NCBI GenBank assembly: GCA_903844665.1
Contig: CAIMUS010000046.1
Coordinates: forward strand, 1 to 36,934
Source: an uncultured Pseudomonadota bacterium
GTDB taxonomy: Bacteria; Pseudomonadota; Gammaproteobacteria; Competibacterales; Competibacteraceae
Length of the DNA: 36,934 nucleotides
Reading direction: 5' to 3'
Shown here: positions 23,511 to 33,060 of the stretch, one piece after another
Layout of the letters: every line of letters starts with the position of its first letter
How positions within the stretch are numbered: position 1 is the stretch's first letter
The notes under the pieces: generated by a model
Databases searched by the model: none
Told to the model about the DNA's origin: nothing
Seen by the model: the letters and a program-made list of their open reading frames with translations, nothing else
Translations under genes and position numbers: made by a program

Positions 23511-25700
23511 TCAAACGACGGCAGTTCCATCGTGCTGAATATGACCTCCGGCCACCAATTCGGCGACCAGCAGCTTTTGGATCAACTGTTCTTTCAAGGT
23601 CACCGGTTTATCCAGTTGCAGCCGTTCCAGATAAGGCCGGGCCGCTTCTGGAATAGACAAGCTTTCCATCACTTTAAAGAAATTTTTCACCATGCCGCCG
23701 GGCGTGGCCATGCTCGATTTAATCGCGTTCAGCGCTTTGCCCAGGGTAATTTCCACTTCCGTAAGGTCGGTGCCGAAAGGAAAATCCGGGAACAAGCCTT
23801 TATCCCGGTAAGATCGATATAGCGCTTCCAACCGTTGCGGGGTATTGTTTCTGAACTGAGAGGGAATTTGATAATCTTTCGGAATTTTGCCGACTTGTTT
23901 GGCTTTCTCCAGCAGTTCGTCCTGAAACCTGGAATCTGCGATATTGAGCAGGGCGGCAATCACTTCCTTATCCGCCTTGCCTCTTAAATCGGCAATACCA
24001 TACTCGGTCACCACAATATCTCTAAGATGGCGGGGAATGGTGATATGGCCATAGTTCCAGACGATATTCGAGGAAACGACGGTCCCTTTCCGCCGGGTGC
24101 TTCGAAGCATCAGGATGGAACGGGCATCCGGCAGGGCGTTGGCCATGGCCACGAAATTGTACTGGCCGCCGACACCGCTGATGACTTGGCCGTCATCCAG
24201 CCCGTCGGAGACCGCGGCGCCGATCAGGGTGACCATAATCGTGGTGTTGATAAAGCGCGCCTGTCGGCGTTGCAGGCTCTTCAGAGTTTCGTCGCCGTAG
24301 AGCTGATTGACATTGGAAACGCCGGTCATACAGAAACGCTGGTTTTCCTCCTCGTCCAGGCTGCGCAGCCCGGCGTACAGACTCTGCGGTCCCAGGAAAA
24401 AACCGCCGTGCATGACGATGCCATTGCCCAGCCGAGCGCCCAGACAATGCTGGATAATCGGCTCGCGTTGTTCATTCAGATCGGCCGGTATCTGCATGGC
24501 TGCCGGAGTCAGAATATAACCATCCTCATAATTCAGCTCCCGCCGGAAAATGCCGAACCGCTGGAGAAAATCGAAATCAGCCCGAGTCAACTGAATCTGG
24601 ATCGCTCCCCGTTCCAGCAACAGATCGATCAACTCGGGCTTGATCTCCTCGGTAATTCTGCCTTCATTGATAAGACTCTGCAACACGACATGATCGTAGA
24701 CCCGGCGCTTCAGTATCTCCTCCTGATAAAGATGCCAGAAACCGTTAACCAGCATCTCGCTGGAGCCATATAATCCCTCCTGGAACGGCGCTGTGCCGCC
24801 AACTTCCTCGATAAGCGGAGAATATTGCTGCAGCAGTCCCGATTCAGCGAGCAGGGTCTGATAAATTTCATTATGTCGCTGGCGCAATTGGCAGGCATAG
24901 ACGATAGCGTCACCCAGACTGCCGATACCGATCTGCAAGGTGCCGCCATCCTTGATCAGGGCGCTGACATTAAGCCCGATCAGATAATCGGCGCTGTCCA
25001 CGGCCATATTGGGCGTGCTGAACAGAGTAAAATCATAGACGGGATTGTCGATAATCATATCGAACGTTACCGCTTCGACCAATGCATCCCGATACATAAA
25101 GGGTAAATTCGCGTTGACCTGCCCGACACAGACGATTTTTCTGCCTTGCCGGCGTTGCTCCATGAGCAGCGGCAAAAGATCGAGCGTCACATCGGTGTTA
25201 CCACTCAGACTGTAATAAAGTCTATTATCGATAGTCTTTTTGGCAATCATTTGCGCAATGACATTGACGCCATGATCGACAAAGACCCTGGCCGCGTCGG
25301 TATAGTTACAGCAGATGTAATTTTGCTGTTGTACCGGCGAATTCAGAAAAGCGCCCGGTTTGAAATAGAATTCCTGCAACCTGATATTGTCGGGGAGTTC
25401 CCCCTTTCTGAGATCGACGATGTAATCGAGATCAGGATAGTCGCCGAATATCCGCTCGACCAGCGGCCCCAGAAAGCGTTGTTCTATGTCGTTGGAACCC
25501 TTCGGTTTTTCCAGGGTCAGGGCGGTCATTATAGTAAGCTGGATGGCGGCATCCTGTTTCGCTCTCCGATACAGGGCATTGACAAAATGATTGGGTTTGC
25601 CCAGGCCCATTGGTATTCCCAGCACAATCTCCTTACCGATCCGCTCGATAACCTCGGTCACACAGCGTTCTACGTCGTCATAGTCATCGGGCTTACTCAT
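23511..25700 (-). CDS. Acetyl-CoA hydrolase/transferase family protein
   Basis: The 729-residue protein has the two halves of the acetyl-CoA hydrolase/CoA-transferase fold. The C-terminal half contains VSDGLDDGQVISGVGGQYNFVAMA (CoA-binding GxGGQ-type loop), RRKGTVVSSNIVWNYGHITIPRHLRDIVVTEYGIADLRGK (EYGIADLRG is the family signature near the C-terminus), and a long extension to about residue 729. The size exceeds the ~500-residue succinyl-CoA:acetate transferases. It probably interconverts acyl-CoA and free acids, relevant to acetyl-CoA supply for PHA; substrate specificity is not visible. It is divergent from the SnoaL-like gene across a 172-base region. Confidence 0.85.
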   Translation of the reverse strand: MSKPDDYDDVERCVTEVIERIGKEIVLGIPMGLGKPNHFVNALYRRAKQDAAIQLTIMTALTLEKPKGSNDIEQRFLGPLVERIFGDYPDLDYIVDLRKGELPDNIRLQEFYFKPGAFLNSPVQQQNYICCNYTDAARVFVDHGVNVIAQMIAKKTIDNRLYYSLSGNTDVTLDLLPLLMEQRRQGRKIVCVGQVNANLPFMYRDALVEAVTFDMIIDNPVYDFTLFSTPNMAVDSADYLIGLNVSALIKDGGTLQIGIGSLGDAIVYACQLRQRHNEIYQTLLAESGLLQQYSPLIEEVGGTAPFQEGLYGSSEMLVNGFWHLYQEEILKRRVYDHVVLQSLINEGRITEEIKPELIDLLLERGAIQIQLTRADFDFLQRFGIFRRELNYEDGYILTPAAMQIPADLNEQREPIIQHCLGARLGNGIVMHGGFFLGPQSLYAGLRSLDEEENQRFCMTGVSNVNQLYGDETLKSLQRRQARFINTTIMVTLIGAAVSDGLDDGQVISGVGGQYNFVAMANALPDARSILMLRSTRRKGTVVSSNIVWNYGHITIPRHLRDIVVTEYGIADLRGKADKEVIAALLNIADSRFQDELLEKAKQVGKIPKDYQIPSQFRNNTPQRLEALYRSYRDKGLFPDFPFGTDLTEVEITLGKALNAIKSSMATPGGMVKNFFKVMESLSIPEAARPYLERLQLDKPVTLKEQLIQKLLVAELVAGGHIQHDGTAVV

Positions 25701-25788
25701 GGGTGATCATCTCGCAGCGGCTGATCGGGTCACTTTTTGGCATGGGGGCGGACACGCCGGCTGTCGAACAATGGTACTTCAACGGCTC

Positions 25789-25817
25789 CACTCGACTAGC
25801 ATACCAGCAGTCGAGTG
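25789..25817. promoter_or_regulatory. Perfect 9-bp inverted repeat in a divergent promoter region
   Basis: CACTCGACT (25789-25797) and AGTCGAGTG (25809-25817) are exact complements with an 11-base loop. They sit between two divergently transcribed genes, 56 bases before the SnoaL-like start and 89 bases before the acyl-CoA hydrolase start. An operator is more likely than a terminator here because no gene ends in the interval. Confidence 0.5.
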
Positions 25818-25872
25818 TCTAAACTAATATCAGCATCTTTCGTTCAACCCGCAAACCAAGCTCACTCAGCCC

Positions 25873-26310
25873 ATGTCAGACGCCAACAAAGCCATCGTCC
25901 GCCGCAACTTCGAAGAGGTCTGGACCAAGGAAAACCTGGCTGTCGTCGATGAACTGCATGCTCCTGATTATGTCGGCCATATCGCCTCCGGTGGCGGGGA
26001 AATCCAGGGCGCCGCCGCCTTCAAGCAGTTTGTGATGCTGCAACGCCTAGCCTTCCCGGATGTAAAGTTTACTATCGAAGACCAGATCGCCGAAGGCGAT
26101 AGGGTCGCCACCCGCTGGACGGCGCGCGGCGCCCATAAAGGCGCCTTCCGGGGTATCGCCCCCAGCGGCCAGGTGATGCAGATTGCCGGCATCAGCATCC
26201 ATCGCTTCGTCGCCGGCAGGATTCGGGAGTCCTGGGATAACTGGGATGCGCTGAGCATGCTGCGCGGCATCACCGAGGATGTGTTCGAATCCCTGTCCAT
26301 CCGCTTCTAA
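25873..26310 (+). CDS. SnoaL-like / ester cyclase family protein
   Basis: The 145-residue protein has the NTF2-like SnoaL layout: NKAIVRRNFEEVWTKENLAVVDELHAPDYVGH, GAAAFKQFVMLQRLAFPDVKFTIEDQIAEGDRVATRWTARGAHKG, and GISIHRFVAGRIRESWDNWDALSMLRGI. Members include polyketide cyclases and many small hydrolase-like or sensing proteins; the actual substrate cannot be assigned. It is 20 bases upstream of the secreted nuclease gene, probably on one transcript. Confidence 0.88.
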   Translation: MSDANKAIVRRNFEEVWTKENLAVVDELHAPDYVGHIASGGGEIQGAAAFKQFVMLQRLAFPDVKFTIEDQIAEGDRVATRWTARGAHKGAFRGIAPSGQVMQIAGISIHRFVAGRIRESWDNWDALSMLRGITEDVFESLSIRF

Positions 26311-26330
26311 GCCGGCTGGAGGACGCCGCC

Positions 26331-28262
26331 ATGCAGCGGCCGTGGGGGATGCTCATTCTTGGCGGCGTCGTTCTGCTGGGATGGATGGTGTTATGCACGG
26401 CCGGGAATCCGCCGGATAATCGCGTAGTATGCGGCGCGCCAGCCACGCCGATCCACACGGTTCAAGGCAGCGGCGCCGTCAGTCCCTTCGCCGGGGTTGC
26501 GGTCACCGTGGAAGGTCTGGTGAGCGCTTCCTTCCAGGACAGCCGCAAGGGTTTGCGCGGTTTCTTCGTCCAGGAATCCGCCGACCGGTGGGATGACGAT
26601 CCGGCCACTTCGGAAGGAATATTCATCTACGACAACGGCTTCGGTGTGCCGGTCGGCGCGGGCGAGCGCGTCCGGGTCACCGGAACCGTGGCCGAGTTCA
26701 ACGGCCTTACCGAACTGAAGGACATCACGGCGGTGCAGCCCTGTCCAGGCGGCGCCCGCCCGACGCCGGCGCCGATCAGCCTGCCGGAACTGGCCGCTGG
26801 CGATCTGGAACGCTATGAAGGCATGCTGGTGGCAATTCGCGACCCGCTGACCATCAGCCAGAATTTCTTCCTCGGCCGCTATGGTCAGATGACGCTGGCT
26901 GCGCCGGATGAACGGGGCAATCCCGGCCGTCTATACCAGCCGACCCACCAGTTCCCGCCGGGATCGGCGGCGGCGCGGGCGTTGGCCGCGGGCAACGCCC
27001 GCCGGCTGCTGGTGCTGGATGACGGTCAGGAGGTGAATCCTCGGGGCGACAATCCCAACCCCGTGCCCTATCTCGGCCCGCCCCCGCCACGGATCATTCG
27101 CGCGGGCGATACCGTTACCGGGCTGACCGGCGTACTGGATCAAGGTCGGATCGATTCGGCCAGGTCGCCGACCTTGGGCTACCGCCTGCAACCCACCATC
27201 CCACCGGTGTTCACTTCGGCCAATCCGCGCCGGCCCGTCCCACCGGCGGTAGGTGGCACGCTCAAGGTGGCCGGTTTCAATGTCCTGAATTACTTTACCA
27301 CCCTGAATAACGGCAAGGCGGTTTGTGGTCCGGCCAGGCTGCCTTGCCGGGGAGCGAACAGCGGCGGCGAACTCGAGCGCCAGCGCGCCAAGATCGTGGC
27401 GGCATTGAAGGCCCTCGATGCCGATATCGTCGGCTTGATGGAATTGGAAAACAACGGTTATGGCGCCGGCAGCGCCGTCCGCGATCTGGTCGAGGCGCTC
27501 AATGCGACGCTGGGGCCGAATACCTATGCCTGTATCGACCCCGGCCTGCCGTTCCTGGGCGTCGATGCTATCGCCGTCGGCTTGATCTACAAGCCGGCCA
27601 CCGTCAAACCGGTGGGAGCGGCGGCGGTCCTGACCACAGGCGCGTTTTCTCCCACTCATGCCGAATCACAGGGCGGCGACGGCGGTTACAGCCGCCCGCC
27701 GCTGGCGCAGACCTTTCAGGAAATCGCCGGCGGGGGACGCTTCACCGTTGTCGTCAATCACTTCAAATCGAAGCGCGCTTCCGGCCGGCCTGTCGACGGC
27801 AATGACCCCGAAGTCAGCAACGGTCAGGGCGCCTGGAATCAGCGGCGCAGCGAGGCGGCGCGGGAGTTGGCCGACTGGCTGGCTACCGACCCGACGCGCG
27901 GCGGTGACGGGGATTTTCTGATCATCGGCGATCTGAATGCATACACCAGGGAAGATCCAATCGCCATCCTGGAGCATAACGGCTATATCGATCTGCCGCG
28001 GCGGTTTATCGGGGAATCCGCCTATTCCTACACCTTCGACGGGCTGGCGGGTTATCTGGATCATGCTTTGGCGACGGCTGCCCTGACGGCCCAGGTCAGC
28101 GGCGTCGCCATCTGGCATATCGATACGGACGAGCCCGCGGTGCTCGACTATAACCAGGAGTACAATCCGCCCGGCTATTACAGCCCCGATCCCTACCGAG
28201 CCTCGGACCATGATCCGGTGCTCGTGGGGCTGCGCCTGGCGCCCGGTCCTAAGCCGCCGTGA
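26331..28262 (+). CDS. ExeM/NucH-type extracellular endonuclease
   Basis: The 643-residue protein starts with a signal peptide or membrane anchor (MLILGGVVLLGWMVLCTA). An OB-fold-like nucleic-acid-binding region follows at about residues 40-300 (AVTVEGLVSASFQ, GVPVGAGERVRVTGTVAEFNGLTELKD). A C-terminal endonuclease/exonuclease/phosphatase domain contains VAGFNVLNYF, GLMELENNGY, VVVNHFKSKR, GDLNAYTREDP (residues 533 on) and SDHDPV (residues 625-630, catalytic His627). This combination defines ExeM/NucH extracellular nucleases, which degrade extracellular DNA, for example in biofilms. There is no obvious lipobox or C-terminal anchor. It shares an operon with the SnoaL-like gene. Confidence 0.9.
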   Translation: MQRPWGMLILGGVVLLGWMVLCTAGNPPDNRVVCGAPATPIHTVQGSGAVSPFAGVAVTVEGLVSASFQDSRKGLRGFFVQESADRWDDDPATSEGIFIYDNGFGVPVGAGERVRVTGTVAEFNGLTELKDITAVQPCPGGARPTPAPISLPELAAGDLERYEGMLVAIRDPLTISQNFFLGRYGQMTLAAPDERGNPGRLYQPTHQFPPGSAAARALAAGNARRLLVLDDGQEVNPRGDNPNPVPYLGPPPPRIIRAGDTVTGLTGVLDQGRIDSARSPTLGYRLQPTIPPVFTSANPRRPVPPAVGGTLKVAGFNVLNYFTTLNNGKAVCGPARLPCRGANSGGELERQRAKIVAALKALDADIVGLMELENNGYGAGSAVRDLVEALNATLGPNTYACIDPGLPFLGVDAIAVGLIYKPATVKPVGAAAVLTTGAFSPTHAESQGGDGGYSRPPLAQTFQEIAGGGRFTVVVNHFKSKRASGRPVDGNDPEVSNGQGAWNQRRSEAARELADWLATDPTRGGDGDFLIIGDLNAYTREDPIAILEHNGYIDLPRRFIGESAYSYTFDGLAGYLDHALATAALTAQVSGVAIWHIDTDEPAVLDYNQEYNPPGYYSPDPYRASDHDPVLVGLRLAPGPKPP

Positions 28263-28358
28263 TAGTGTTGGTGCATTACGCTGCGCTAATGCACCCTACG
28301 CCGGTTAAACCGCATCTATTTTGAAACCCATAGTTTTCCCTTAACTGTTACCCTTCCG

Positions 28359-28385
28359 TTCCCTCCCCCCTCAAGGGGGAGGGAA
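28359..28385. terminator. Perfect 11-bp hairpin between convergent genes
   Basis: TTCCCTCCCCC (28359-28369) and GGGGGAGGGAA (28375-28385) form a perfect 11-bp stem with the loop CTCAA. It lies in the 188-base gap between the convergent ends of the ExeM gene and the thioredoxin-like gene. It has no long T-run, but this position suits a bidirectional transcription barrier or mRNA 3' stabiliser. The same CCCTCCCCC hairpin forms the interior of the MITE at 13772. Confidence 0.5.
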
Positions 28386-28450
28386 TCGGTGGCTATAACG
28401 ACCGCACCGGTTTGATTCCCCAGAACTCCAGTTCTCAAAGTGGATGCGGT

Positions 28451-29035
28451 TTAGCGGGAATATTCCGGCTCGTTGCCCGCCTTCCATTTGATATTGCAGC
28501 CCATGCTGGGCTTCTGCTCGGGAGAGACAGCCCTGCCGGCCAGCAGCGCGTCCGCGGCGGCGCGCAGATCGGCGCCGGTCACGGGCACATTATTACCGGG
28601 CCGGCTGCCGTCGAACTGTCCCCGGTAGACCAGCTTCAAATCCTGGTCGAACAGATACAGATCCGGCGTACAGGCGGCATGATAGACCCTGGCCGCTGCC
28701 TGCGTCTCGTCGTACAGGTAAGGGAAGGTGTAATTTATCGCCTTCACCTCTCCGACCATTTTCGCCGGACTGTCATCGGGATGATTCGCCACGTCGTTGG
28801 AATTGATGCCCACGATTTTCAAGCCTCTGGCCTGGTACTCGCGGGCGAACTCCGCCAGAGCGTGGCGGATATGCTTTACATAGGGGCAGTGATTGCACAT
28901 AAAAATCACCAGCAGGCCGGGGGCGCCCTTGAAATCCGCCAGCGTTACCGTCTTGCCGGTGGCCGGCTCCGGCAGGCTGAAATCCGGCGCGGTCGCGCCC
29001 AGTTCGAGCATCATGGTGGAAGGTGTCAGAGCCAT
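28451..29035 (-). CDS. Thioredoxin-like (AhpC/TSA-fold) redoxin
   Basis: The 194-residue protein has the redoxin fold: LELGATAPDFSLPEPATGKTVTLADFKGAPGLLVIFMCNHCPYVKHI with the CxxC motif C47-N-H-C50, then INSNDVANHPDDSPAKM and GVxPLY-like HAACTPDLYLFDQD. This is the layout of a thioredoxin-family protein common in proteobacteria, with a C47-N-H-C50-P motif instead of CGPC. No signal peptide is visible, so it is probably cytosolic. The function is presumably a thiol-disulfide or peroxide reductase; a specific partner is not evident. It is followed upstream by an almost 490-base gap. Confidence 0.87.
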   Translation of the reverse strand: MALTPSTMMLELGATAPDFSLPEPATGKTVTLADFKGAPGLLVIFMCNHCPYVKHIRHALAEFAREYQARGLKIVGINSNDVANHPDDSPAKMVGEVKAINYTFPYLYDETQAAARVYHAACTPDLYLFDQDLKLVYRGQFDGSRPGNNVPVTGADLRAAADALLAGRAVSPEQKPSMGCNIKWKAGNEPEYSR

Positions 29036-29523
29036 GGCAGTCTGTTCCTAAAAACTTGCGCAAAGTTGCGCGTTACCGTTTTTAAGCGCTTCGCTCTCCG
29101 TTGATACGCCATTAGGCGTGCAACTGGAGTCCTGGTTGAGCAGTCCCAACCGTGGGGAAAGAACATCCTTCCCCGAAGATCAGGCTTTACCCGGCGCGGG
29201 AACCCCCGGTTGGGTAAAAGCGCCCTGCCGACCTTCCTTGGGCAGAGCCACTTTGTGATCCGGCGCCCGGAAACCCGACCCACCACAAAACTTCTGTGGC
29301 TGTTCGGAAACATTCCGAACTTATACAATATACCAAATTTTGCTCATAACGAGCAATTATACAAAGGGTTGCTGAATAATCAATTATCAGTTTTTAGCTC
29401 CTCAAGGGTGAATAATTAAGTCGATTAAAACCGACGAGAAACACTGTCTCTAAGACAACGCCGGAAATTTAATGGCGCAACATTCTCACAGTAACCCCGA
29501 ACCCCGATGGGTACAGCAGTTTC
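29036..29523. other. Non-coding gap with a hairpin, content unrecognised
   Basis: No convincing gene is present. TTTACCC (29186-29192) and GGGTAAA (29212-29218) form a stem around a G/C-rich loop that can itself fold (CGGG/CCCG). The left half (29036-29300) is GC-rich and the right half (29300-29460) is AT-rich, which suggests a junction of two sequence origins. Small open frames here have no recognisable protein content. Mobile-element debris or a structured RNA are possible but unsupported. Confidence 0.4.
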
Positions 29524-31587
29524 TCAATCCGGCACATTCCGCCGTAATTCCTCCAGCCAGACCTCCGCTTCCGCATCGCTGGGCGCGCGCCAGTCACTGC
29601 GCGGCGATAGTGAACCCCCGGAACCTACCTTCGGCCCGTTCGGCAGGCAGGAGCGCTTGAACTGGCTGATCTTGAAAAAGCGGTATAAAAACACTTCCAG
29701 CCATTTTTTAATGGTGGCCAGATCGTATTCATTGCGCTTTTCCAGGGGCAATACCTCCGGCCAGGCCCCCCGGTTCTTATCGCCCCAGGCGTGCAGACTG
29801 AGAAAGGCGACCTTGCTGGGACGAAAGCCGTAGCGGGTGATGAAATACACATTGAAATCCTGCAATTCATAGGGCCCGATCCTGGCTTCCGTGCTCTGGG
29901 CCGGCTGCTCGTTTTCGTCACCGCTGTGCGGGATCAGTTCCGGCGAGATTTCGGTATCGAGAATGGATTGCAGCGTGAGGCTGGTCCGGGGATCGAATTG
30001 CCGGCTGTGGATAATCCAGCGGAGCAGATGCTGAATCAGTGTCTTGGGCACCGAGGTGTTGACATTGTAATGCGACATGTGGTCGCCGACGCCGTAGGTG
30101 GCCCAGCCCAGCGCCAGTTCGCTCAAATCGCCGGTACCCAGCACCAGCGCATGGTGAAAATTGGCCAGCCGGAACAGGTGCGAGGTGCGTTCTCCCGCCT
30201 GGACGTTTTCAAAGGTAATGTCGTGCAGCGGTTCGCCCGCCACGAAAGGGTGCCCCAGATCCTTGAACATCTGCATACAGGACGGCCGGATGTCGATCTC
30301 CCGGCCGGTGACGCCCAGGGCGTCCATCAGGGCGTGGGCATTGCCCAGGGTGATCCGGCTGGTGGCGAAGCCCGGCATGGTATAGGCCAGGATATTCTGC
30401 CGGGGTAGTCCCAACCGGTCCATGGTCCTGGCGGCGACGATCAGGGCGTGGGTGGAATCCAACCCCCCGGACACGCCGATCACGATCCGTTCGATGCCCG
30501 AGCTGGTCAGGCGCTTCATCAGGCCGTGCACCTGGATGTTGTAAGCCTCGAAGCAGCGCTCGTCGAGCCTGGCCGGATCGTGCGGCACATAAGGAAAGCG
30601 CTCGACCTGGCGCCGCAGTCCGATCGCGCCGGCGGGAATCTGGAAGTCGAAACCCACCCGCCGGATCGCCCGCACCTGATCCCGGTGATACTGCACCGAG
30701 TCGTTGAAGCTGCTCAGCCGCATCCGATCCTGGGCCAGGCGTTCCAGATCGATATCGGCGACGATCACTTGCTCGTCGGCTGGAAACCGCTCGGCTTCCG
30801 CCAGCAGTTCATCGTTTTCATAAATCAGCGCATAGCCATCCCAGGCCAGATCGGTGGTGGACTCGCCCGGACCGGCGGCGGAATAGAGATAGGCGGCGAC
30901 GCATTTACCGGAGTGAGAGGCGCACAGATTACGGCGGTATTCCGCCTTGCCGATGGTGATATTGCTGGCGGAGAGGTTGGCCAGCACGGTGGCGCCGGCC
31001 AGCGCCGCGTAGGTGCTGGGTGGAATCGGCGCCCAGACATCCTCGCAGATCTCGGCATGAAGGACGAAGTCATCGATATTATTGGCCTCGAATACCAGGT
31101 CGGCGCCGAAGGGCACGAGTTCTCCCAGCAAGCGCACTTCGCGGCCGACCGCCGCCCGGCCCGAGGTGAACTGGCGCTTCTCATAGAATTCCCGGTAGTT
31201 CGGCAGGTAAGTCTTGGGGGTGATGCCGAGCACCCGGCCCCGGTAGATCACCACCGCGCAGTTGAACAGCTTGCCCTCGAAGCGCAAGGGCGCGCCGACC
31301 AGCAGCACCGGCGTCAGTTCGCGGCTGGCTTCGAGCAACCGGGCGAGCGCCGCTGCGGTGGCGTCCAGCAGGGCATCCTGATGGAACAGGTCTTCGTTGC
31401 TATAAGCGGAGATACCCAGTTCGGGAAACAGGGCGACCGCGGCGTGCAGATCGGAAGCGCGCCGGGCCAGGCCCAGGGTCCGCTCCAGGTTATAGGGCGG
31501 ATCGGCCACCCGCACGAAGGGAATGCAGACCGCCGCGCGGATGAAGCCGTGGGAGTAGATGGAGTGAAAGGGACGTTGCGCGTTCAC
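29524..31587 (-). CDS. nadE: NAD+ synthase, glutamine-hydrolysing
   Basis: NadE amidates deamido-NAD to NAD+, the final step of NAD synthesis. The 687-residue protein has an N-terminal nitrilase-type glutaminase (catalytic Glu in [10 protein letters not shown], Lys in [16 protein letters not shown], Cys in [11 protein letters not shown]) and a C-terminal NAD synthetase domain with the ATP pyrophosphatase loop [14 protein letters not shown] near residue 373. Further synthetase blocks are [13 protein letters not shown] and [18 protein letters not shown]. Length is typical of the two-domain enzyme. It follows the cupin gene by 27 bases. It is the second NAD-synthesis locus in the window, separate from nrtR-nadA. 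Confidence 0.95.
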   Translation of the reverse strand: MNAQRPFHSIYSHGFIRAAVCIPFVRVADPPYNLERTLGLARRASDLHAAVALFPELGISAYSNEDLFHQDALLDATAAALARLLEASRELTPVLLVGAPLRFEGKLFNCAVVIYRGRVLGITPKTYLPNYREFYEKRQFTSGRAAVGREVRLLGELVPFGADLVFEANNIDDFVLHAEICEDVWAPIPPSTYAALAGATVLANLSASNITIGKAEYRRNLCASHSGKCVAAYLYSAAGPGESTTDLAWDGYALIYENDELLAEAERFPADEQVIVADIDLERLAQDRMRLSSFNDSVQYHRDQVRAIRRVGFDFQIPAGAIGLRRQVERFPYVPHDPARLDERCFEAYNIQVHGLMKRLTSSGIERIVIGVSGGLDSTHALIVAARTMDRLGLPRQNILAYTMPGFATSRITLGNAHALMDALGVTGREIDIRPSCMQMFKDLGHPFVAGEPLHDITFENVQAGERTSHLFRLANFHHALVLGTGDLSELALGWATYGVGDHMSHYNVNTSVPKTLIQHLLRWIIHSRQFDPRTSLTLQSILDTEISPELIPHSGDENEQPAQSTEARIGPYELQDFNVYFITRYGFRPSKVAFLSLHAWGDKNRGAWPEVLPLEKRNEYDLATIKKWLEVFLYRFFKISQFKRSCLPNGPKVGSGGSLSPRSDWRAPSDAEAEVWLEELRRNVPD

Positions 31588-31614
31588 CGTACCGGTTCCT
31601 GATGTGGGCCGATA

Positions 31615-31938
31615 TCAGTCATAGTGCACCGCCAGCCAGAAAGTCTCCTGATCCTCATCCGTCCACTCCACCCGGTGTTTGACATGAGCCGGGATGTTCA
31701 GGTAATCGCCGGCGCTCATAAAAACCGGATCTTCTTTGCCTTCGAATACCAGATAGGCATGGCCGTGCAGCACGATGACCCACTCGTTTTGCGGCTGGTC
31801 GTACCAGAAGTCCTCCGGCGTGGCGTGGCCGCGCGAGACGATACGCTCCATCCTGAAGCCGGCGCCTTCCACCAGGGTCTCGACCAGTTCGGTCGGCAGA
31901 TCGATCGGGATATTCTCAAAGATGTTTCTATGAATCAT
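31615..31938 (-). CDS. Small single-domain cupin protein
   Basis: The 107-residue protein has one conserved cupin barrel: DQPQNEWVIVLHGHAYLVFEG forms motif 1 and GDYLNIPAHVKHRVEWTDEDQETFWLAVH forms motif 2, with histidines placed for metal binding. Such small cupins have no fixed function. It lies between ghrA (36 bases upstream) and nadE (27 bases downstream) on the same strand, so the three probably form one operon. A link between ghrA-type hydroxyacid metabolism and NAD supply is possible but unproven. Confidence 0.85.
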   Translation of the reverse strand: MIHRNIFENIPIDLPTELVETLVEGAGFRMERIVSRGHATPEDFWYDQPQNEWVIVLHGHAYLVFEGKEDPVFMSAGDYLNIPAHVKHRVEWTDEDQETFWLAVHYD

Positions 31939-31974
31939 ACAATTATCCTTTCCATTTTGAACATGGTTACCGTT

Positions 31975-32901
31975 TCAATAACCCCTGACCCGATCCACCG
32001 GATTCAACAGGGGCAAACCTTCCGACAGCCGGCGGATATTTTCCACGATTTGCGGCGCCGTCGTGCCGGGATTGGTTATCCCGGCGATATGGGGTGTGAC
32101 CCGGACCTTGGGATGCGTCCAGAAAGGATGCTCCGCCGGGAGCGGTTCCCGCTGGAATACATCCAGGGTGGCGCCGGCGATATGACCCCGGTCCAGGGCG
32201 GCGAGCAGGTCCTGTTCCACCAGATGACCGCCGCGCGCGCAGTTGACGACATAAGCCCCCACAGGCAGCAGGGCCAGCGTGACGGCGTCGATAATTCCCT
32301 TCGTTTCTCCGGTCAAGGGCAGCAGGCAGACCAGGACGGTGCTGCGGCGCAGCAACGGTTCGAAACCCTCGGGACCGTGAAAGCAGTCCACGCCCGCCAG
32401 CGTTTTCGAGCTACGGCTCCAGGCCAGTACCGGGAAACCCAGCGCCGTCAGTTGCCGGGCGGTATGGCTGCCGATAGCGCCCAGTCCGAGTAGTCCCACC
32501 GTTCGCCTGGCAGTCTCCGCCGGCGGCAGCCGCCGCCAGCGTCGCTCCCGCTGCTGGCGCTCATAGTCGTCTATATGGCGATGGTAATGCAGCACCGCCA
32601 GGCATACATATTCGGCCATCTGGGTGATGATGCCGGGGTCCACGATACGGGCGAGAGGCACGGACGGCAGCGCCGGATCCTGGAGCAGATGATCGACGCC
32701 CATTCCCAGAGAGATGATCAGCTTGAGCTGAGGAAAACGCCGCAATTCCCCCGGCGGCGGTTTCCAGGCCAGCGCCACATCGATATCCGCCGCCGGGCCG
32801 GTCTCGGGCCACACCCGGATGTCGAGCCCGGGCATCAGTGCGCTCAGGGTCCGAGTCCAGACGCCAGGGTCGTCGTTGATGCTGAGAAAGAGAAGCGCCA
32901 T
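31975..32901 (-). CDS. ghrA: Glyoxylate/hydroxypyruvate reductase A
   Basis: The 308-residue D-2-hydroxyacid dehydrogenase has the NAD(P)-binding motif GLLGLGAIGSHTARQLTALGFPVLAWSRSSK, VNCARGGHLVEQDLLAALDRGHIAGATLDVFQREPLPAEHPFW with catalytic Arg and Glu, and VTPHIAGITNP with the catalytic His. The wording fits GhrA-type enzymes, which reduce glyoxylate and hydroxypyruvate using NADPH. It is the first gene of the ghrA-cupin-nadE run. The start is ATG at the end of the transcribed strand, 34 bases from the MITE-like element upstream. Confidence 0.9.
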   Translation of the reverse strand: MALLFLSINDDPGVWTRTLSALMPGLDIRVWPETGPAADIDVALAWKPPPGELRRFPQLKLIISLGMGVDHLLQDPALPSVPLARIVDPGIITQMAEYVCLAVLHYHRHIDDYERQQRERRWRRLPPAETARRTVGLLGLGAIGSHTARQLTALGFPVLAWSRSSKTLAGVDCFHGPEGFEPLLRRSTVLVCLLPLTGETKGIIDAVTLALLPVGAYVVNCARGGHLVEQDLLAALDRGHIAGATLDVFQREPLPAEHPFWTHPKVRVTPHIAGITNPGTTAPQIVENIRRLSEGLPLLNPVDRVRGY

Positions 32902-32934
32902 AGTGTCACATCAGAGTGAGAATGAAGTCAGTTT

Positions 32935-33060
32935 GTAACCGTTCACCGGGGTCAACAAATTGTTGATTCTTCAAGTGATGATTTTTCAACCAACGATGAC
33001 TGTGGTTGCTTAACCAATTGAAAAACTTAGACTTCATGATTAATCCCGGTGAACGGTTAC
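32935..33060. mobile_element. MITE-like element with IS66-type ends and perfect 8-bp target duplication
   Basis: The 126-base element has perfect 16-bp terminal inverted repeats: GTAACCGTTCACCGGG (32935-32950) and its complement (33045-33060). It is flanked on both sides by GTCAGTTT (32927-32934 and 33061-33068), a perfect 8-bp target duplication. The GTAA ends and 8-bp duplication match IS66-family behaviour. It carries no transposase; its interior contains imperfect inverted repeats around CAACAAATTGTTG. It shares the GTAASCGTTCA end with the element at 13772-13899. Confidence 0.85.

Noticed and set aside
29026-29419. Short open frames in the gap downstream of nadE
   Set aside because: No ribosome binding site, no domain, and they overlap each other on both strands.
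30448-31602. 384-codon plus-strand frame opposite nadE
   Set aside because: A shadow of nadE; composition is Gly/His/Gln/Arg-rich with no domain, and nadE is unambiguous.
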